This document shows, in pieces, positions 60,272-64,000 of a stretch of DNA of 64,000 nucleotides. This stretch comes from Halomonas halophila (lineage in GTDB: Bacteria; Pseudomonadota; Gammaproteobacteria; Pseudomonadales; Halomonadaceae): contig NZ_CP129121.1 of assembly GCF_030406665.1 (NCBI RefSeq), positions 558,001 through 622,000 on the forward strand. The letters run 5' to 3'. The notes beneath the pieces were generated by a model. That model was not told the origin of the DNA. It saw nothing but the letters and a program-made list of their open reading frames with translations, and did not search any database. Position 1 is the first letter of the stretch. Each line of letters starts with the position of its first letter. The translations under genes and the position numbers were made by a program.

Positions 60272-60949
60272 CTAGGGGCGGATATGGGCCATCTCCAGCA
60301 GCTCGCTCAGCGGTTCCAGCTGGCCCACGTGCAGCACCAGCACGCACTCGCCGGGTTCGTCGGCGGCGGGGCGAACGATGGCGAATTCGCCTTCCTCCAG
60401 ATGGAATTCGTGGATCTCGCGGCTGCCCTCGGGCGTATTGCAGCGGATCGAGCGGTAGGCCTCGTCCTCGCCGTAGGTCAGGCGGTGATAGACCTTGAAG
60501 AAGGTATACAGCGACAGGCCGCGGGGAAACGCCGGCCAGCGGGCCGGGTTGTCTCGAGTCTCTGAGTCGACCTCGAGGCCGTCGGCCTCGGCGCCGGCGA
60601 TGGCACTGGCCAGCGGCTCGGCGAGCAGGCTGTCGGCCTCGCCCGGCAGCGGGGCGAGACGGTCCAGCGCCTGCTGGTAGCGCTCGGCGATCGCACGCAG
60701 GTCGGCCGTCTTGCCCAGCGCATGGTCGCCATGTCGCAGGTCTTCGGGGGCGCAGCCGCCGTTCTCCCAGCCGTGGATCACCCTGAGCGTCAGTCGCCCT
60801 TCGCGCATCGGCGCCTCCAGCAGCGCCTGGAGGGCGATGCGCAGGTGCAGCTGGCGCTCGGGGACGCCGTTGTCGAAGGCGGCGTAGGGCTCGGCGAAGA
60901 TCTGGTGCAGGCAACCGGGGGCGTGTTCCTTGGCTTCGGTAAACGGCAT
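60272..60949 (-). CDS. Conserved protein of unknown function
   Basis: A 225-residue soluble, acidic protein that I do not recognise. Segments such as EHAPGCLHQIFAEPYAAFDN, GRLTLRVIHGWENGGCAPED and FPRGLSLYTFFKVYHRLTYG, then FHLEEGEFAIVRPAADEPGE, suggest an alpha/beta domain with a C-terminal beta part. No signal peptide, membrane segment or catalytic motif is seen. It is convergent with the outer-membrane gene and divergent from the riboswitch-SSS operon. Confidence 0.65.
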   Translation of the reverse strand: MPFTEAKEHAPGCLHQIFAEPYAAFDNGVPERQLHLRIALQALLEAPMREGRLTLRVIHGWENGGCAPEDLRHGDHALGKTADLRAIAERYQQALDRLAPLPGEADSLLAEPLASAIAGAEADGLEVDSETRDNPARWPAFPRGLSLYTFFKVYHRLTYGEDEAYRSIRCNTPEGSREIHEFHLEEGEFAIVRPAADEPGECVLVLHVGQLEPLSELLEMAHIRP

Positions 60950-61069
60950 GGCGGGGTCCGGGCTGGTTGTTCGAATGGCGGGAAGGATGTGTCATGCTGG
61001 CGTGGCAATCCGGATATCGGCCATTTTGGCCCTGTCTTGAGGATCGCCACTACAATCCATTCACTGTCG

Positions 61070-61157
61070 CCAGGGGAGTCTCGCCGGCATCGGCGGGGCT
61101 GAGAGAGCGTGCGTCGCTGACCCTGGAACCTGATCCGGTTCACACCGGCGGAGGAAG
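61070..61157 (+). ncRNA. TPP riboswitch (THI element)
   Basis: The conserved parts are all present: GGGGAGT near the 5' end, CTGAGAGAG (from 61099), CTGACCCTGGAACCTGAT (from 61116), the GGTTC pairing partner, ACCGGCGGAGGAAG at the 3' end. Spacing fits the thi box. The final GGAGGA is also the ribosome site of the SSS gene at 61164, so TPP binding should hide the site and block translation. Confidence 0.94.
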
Positions 61158-61163
61158 TGCGAC

Positions 61164-62552
61164 ATGCCTTATCTGACGTCAGCCGTGCTTGGCGCGGCGC
61201 TTTTGTGTTTCACCGTTCTGGGCCTGCGTGCCCGCCGGGCCGACGGCCCGCTCGACGACTACGTTACCGCCCGCAACTCCCAGTCGGCCCCGACCCTGGG
61301 GCTCTCCTTCCTGGCCTCCGGCATGGGGGCCTGGATCCTCTTCGCGCCGCCCGAGATCGGCGCCTTCGTCGGCCCGCTGGGTCTGGCCGGCTATGCCATC
61401 GGCTCGGCGCTGCCGTTCATCGTGCTCGGCGCCTTCGGCCCGGCCATCCGCCGTCGCCTGCCGGAGGGGCGCAGCATCGGCGAGTACGCCGAGGCCTGTT
61501 TCGGCGCCGGCATCCGCCGCTGGGTGGCGCTGGTCTCGGTGCTGTACATGGGCTGCTTCCTGGCCGCCGAGCTGACCGCCATCGGCGCCATCACCGGGCT
61601 GCTGTCGGACGTCCCGGTGGCGCTGGTGGTGGTCGGCGTGGCGGTGGCGACCCTGCTCTACACCGCGCTGGGCGGGCTGCGTGCGAGCCTGGCCACCGAC
61701 CGCTGGCAGGCCTGGCTGCTGCTGGCCCTGCTGGGGGTGGTGGGCGGCGTGGCGCTGGCCCGGTTGCCCGAGCTGCCGGCCGAGGCCGCGCTGCCGTCGA
61801 TCCCCGCCGCGGATGCCCTGTCCGTGGCGCTGACGCTGGTGATCGCGGTGACCGCGGCCAACCTCTTCCATCAGGGCTACTGGCAGCGGGTGTGGGCGGC
61901 CCGGGACGACCGGGCGCTGGGGCGCGGCGCCTGGCTGGGCGGCGGCATCACCGTGCTGGTGGTGGCGGTGGTCGGCGGCCTCGGCATGCTGGCCGCCATG
62001 GCGGGCGTGTCGCTGGGCGAGCCGCCGATCCCGTTCTTCGCGCTGCTCGCCGAGGCGCCGGGCTGGCTGGCGCTGCCGGCGCTGGTGCTGGCGGTGACCC
62101 TGGTGGCCTCCAGCGTCGATACCCTGCAGAACGGCATCGCCTCGCTGGTGGTGGCCGGCAGCGGCCGTCGCGGCCTGTCGCTCAGGGCGGCGCGGTGGGT
62201 CACCGTGGCGCTGATGGTGCCGGTGGTGGCGATCGCCCTGCAGGGGCTCTCGGTGCTGCGACTGTTCCTGATCGCCGATCTGCTGTGCGCGGCCATCGTG
62301 GTGCCGGTGCTGCTGGGGCTGTGGGCGCGGATGAGCGCCATGGCGGCGCTGGCCGGCGGTCTCGCCGGGCTGGCGGGCGCGGTGCTGCCGGGGTGGGTCG
62401 CCTCGGGCAGTGCCCTCGATGGCCTGCTGGCGGCGAGCTTTCCCGGCGGGGTGCCGACCCTGCCGCCCTTCCTCGGTGCGCTTCTGGCCTCCAGCGCGGT
62501 GGCGCTGCTGGTGGCCTGGTGGCGCCCGGCCGCGGTGCGGCGTACGGCCTGA
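61164..62552 (+). CDS. Sodium:solute symporter, TPP-riboswitch-controlled (thiamine-related)
   Basis: A 462-residue SSS-family transporter with about 13 TM helices. Visible SSS-type blocks are DDYVTARNSQSAPTLGLSFL, GLAGYAIGSALPFIVLGAFG, RSIGEYAEACFGAGIRRWVA and VLYTALGGLRAS-like LLYTALGGLRASLATDRWQA. The riboswitch directly upstream means that it is repressed by thiamine pyrophosphate, so it probably imports thiamine or a precursor such as hydroxymethylpyrimidine or thiazole. It is the only gene certainly in the transcript; ilvD starts 69 bases later and may be separate. Confidence 0.87.
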   Translation: MPYLTSAVLGAALLCFTVLGLRARRADGPLDDYVTARNSQSAPTLGLSFLASGMGAWILFAPPEIGAFVGPLGLAGYAIGSALPFIVLGAFGPAIRRRLPEGRSIGEYAEACFGAGIRRWVALVSVLYMGCFLAAELTAIGAITGLLSDVPVALVVVGVAVATLLYTALGGLRASLATDRWQAWLLLALLGVVGGVALARLPELPAEAALPSIPAADALSVALTLVIAVTAANLFHQGYWQRVWAARDDRALGRGAWLGGGITVLVVAVVGGLGMLAAMAGVSLGEPPIPFFALLAEAPGWLALPALVLAVTLVASSVDTLQNGIASLVVAGSGRRGLSLRAARWVTVALMVPVVAIALQGLSVLRLFLIADLLCAAIVVPVLLGLWARMSAMAALAGGLAGLAGAVLPGWVASGSALDGLLAASFPGGVPTLPPFLGALLASSAVALLVAWWRPAAVRRTA

Positions 62553-62621
62553 ACGGTTGCCAGGCCGGCGGATGACGGCCACCCTCTGAAGGTCATCCCG
62601 ACCTGACGGAGGAGCCGCGCC

Positions 62622-64000
62622 ATGAGTGACACGCCACAGGATCCCCGCCGCCGCCATTCCGCCCCGGTGGTGGACGGCGTCGGCAAGTCGGCCAGCCGCG
62701 CCATGCTGCGCGCGGTGGGCTTCAACGACGCCGACTTCACCAGGCCCCAGGTGGGCATTGCGTCCACCTGGAGCCGCGTCACGCCCTGCAACAGCCACAT
62801 CGGCGAGCTCGCCGAGCAGGCCAGCGCTGGTGCCGATGCGGCCGGCGGCAAGGGCGTGATCTTCAACACCATCACCATCTCCGACGGCATCGCCAACGGC
62901 ACCGAGGGCATGAAGTATTCACTGGTGTCGCGGGAGGTGATCGCCGATTCCATCGAGACGGTGGCCGGCTGCGAGGGCTTCGATGGCCTGGTGGCCATCG
63001 GCGGCTGCGACAAGAACATGCCCGGCTGCCTGATCGGCCTGGCGCGGCTCGACCGGCCCAGCGTCTTCGTCTACGGCGGCACCATCCTGCCCGGCGAGGG
63101 GCACACCGACATCGTCTCGGTGTTCGAGGCCATGGGCGCCCACAGCCGCGGCGATCTCGACCTCATCGACGTCAAGCGGATCGAGGAGACGGCGATTCCC
63201 GGGCCCGGTGCCTGCGGCGGCATGTACACCGCCAACACCATGGCCTCGGCCATCGAGGCGCTGGGCATGAGCCTGCCCGGCAGCTCGGCGCAGAACGCCG
63301 TGTCCCAGACCAAGCGCGACGACAGCCGGGCGGCGGGGGAGGCGGTGCTGACCCTGCTCGAGCGCGACATCACGCCCTCGGACATCATGACCCGCGAGGC
63401 CTTCGAGAACGCCATCACCGTGGTGATCGCCCTGGGCGGCTCCACCAATGCGGTGCTGCACCTGATCGCCATGGCCGACGCCATCGGCGTGTCGCTTTCC
63501 CTCGACGACTTCACGGCGATCGGCAAGCGGGTGCCGGTGCTCGCCGACCTGCGGCCCAGCGGCCAGTACATGATGAGCGAGCTGGTCGAGATCGGCGGCA
63601 TCCAGCCGCTGATGAAGACCCTGCTCGACGCCGGGCTGCTGCATGGCGACTGCCTGACCGTGACCGGCGCCACCCTGGCCGAGAACCTGGCCGAGGTCGT
63701 GCCTTACCCCGAGGGGCAGGCGATCATCGCGCCCCTCGAGGCGCCGCTGAAGGCCCAGAGCCACCTGCGCGTGCTGCACGGCAACCTGGCCCCGGAGGGC
63801 GCGGTGGCCAAGATCACCGGCAAGGAGGGCACGCGCTTCTCCGGCCGGGCCCGGGTGTTCGGCTCCGAGGAGGAGGCCCAGGCGCGCATCAACGACGGCA
63901 GCGTGGTGGCCGGCGACGTGGTGGTGATCCGCTACGAGGGGCCCCGCGGCGGGCCCGGCATGCGCGAGATGCTGACCCCGACCTCGGCGATCATGGGGCG
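62622..64000 (+). CDS. ilvD: Dihydroxy-acid dehydratase (3' end beyond window)
   Basis: The first 459 residues of IlvD, which converts 2,3-dihydroxy-isovalerate to 2-oxoisovalerate in branched-chain amino-acid synthesis. The Fe-S/active-site blocks are visible: VTPCNSHIGELAEQASAGAD (first Cys), GCDKNMPGCLIGLARLDRPS (Cys motif) and IPGPGACGGMYTANTMASAI (third Cys), then VIALGGSTNAVLHLIAMA. No break is seen. GGAGG lies before the ATG at 62622. It runs off the right end with about 100 residues missing. Confidence 0.95.
   Translation, partial: MSDTPQDPRRRHSAPVVDGVGKSASRAMLRAVGFNDADFTRPQVGIASTWSRVTPCNSHIGELAEQASAGADAAGGKGVIFNTITISDGIANGTEGMKYSLVSREVIADSIETVAGCEGFDGLVAIGGCDKNMPGCLIGLARLDRPSVFVYGGTILPGEGHTDIVSVFEAMGAHSRGDLDLIDVKRIEETAIPGPGACGGMYTANTMASAIEALGMSLPGSSAQNAVSQTKRDDSRAAGEAVLTLLERDITPSDIMTREAFENAITVVIALGGSTNAVLHLIAMADAIGVSLSLDDFTAIGKRVPVLADLRPSGQYMMSELVEIGGIQPLMKTLLDAGLLHGDCLTVTGATLAENLAEVVPYPEGQAIIAPLEAPLKAQSHLRVLHGNLAPEGAVAKITGKEGTRFSGRARVFGSEEEAQARINDGSVVAGDVVVIRYEGPRGGPGMREMLTPTSAIMG

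Overview
The window is a GC-rich (visibly about 65-70% G+C in most genes) gammaproteobacterial chromosome segment. The best guess is a moderate halophile of the Halomonadaceae (Halomonas-like): RecBCD, an Lrp-controlled kynurenine operon, a betaine/homocysteine methyltransferase, TRAP transport of a dicarboxylate beside malonyl-CoA genes, a YjfKLM-type cluster and acidic protein tails all fit. This assignment is inferred from gene content only. Both ends cut a gene: an RCK-domain channel on the left and ilvD on the right.

Layout. 1-3.7 kb: channel fragment, DUF2491, DUF350, DUF1190 lipoprotein and a glutathionylspermidine-synthase-like ATP-grasp enzyme, all one operon. 3.7-11.4 kb: a small coiled-coil protein, two MFS carriers, MarR, GNAT, a voltage-sensor-like membrane protein, and a nitronate monooxygenase divergent from a LysR. 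11.5-13.2 kb: a translationally coupled SMC/ABC-type ATPase and a small PD-(D/E)XK nuclease-like protein, a candidate two-gene defence module. 13.2-15.0 kb: YjaB-like GNAT, a nucleosidase, DUF427 and a REP-like hairpin.

15.19-18.49 kb: an AT-rich island that reads as an integron cassette array without an integrase (a CALIN). Four cassettes, all in the same orientation, are separated by attC-like sites with RYYYAAC/GTTRRRY ends and foldable arms with an extrahelical base. They encode a small helical protein, a PD-(D/E)XK protein, a complete OLD-family ATPase/TOPRIM nuclease and a one-TM small protein.

18.5-28.2 kb: recC-recB-recD on the minus strand with 4-nt overlaps; recB carries a small palindromic repeat inserted in frame. 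28.4-36.1 kb: a small conserved protein, GntR with a clear operator, amino-acid permease and acetamidase/formamidase, a CMD/aldo-keto reductase pair opposite a LysR, and AraC upstream of LysE. 36.3-42.1 kb: a malonate uptake and activation operon (TRAP dctPQM, malonyl-CoA decarboxylase, malonyl-CoA synthetase). 42.5-44.4 kb: alkylation repair (ogt, ada/alkA). 44.5-48.0 kb: tryptophan to anthranilate (kynR; kynU, formamidase, kynA). 48.2-60.9 kb: DUF2252, SelO, GNAT, BHMT-like, AEC transporter, katG, mmsA, a YbaY-like lipoprotein, an outer-membrane protein and an unknown. 61.1-64 kb: a TPP riboswitch controlling an SSS symporter, then ilvD.

The most interesting parts are the cassette array and the ATPase/nuclease pair about 2 kb from it. 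Together they put three predicted nucleases and two SMC/ABC-type ATPases within 6.5 kb, which looks like a small defence neighbourhood. No searches were run; family calls rest on motifs read in the translations.
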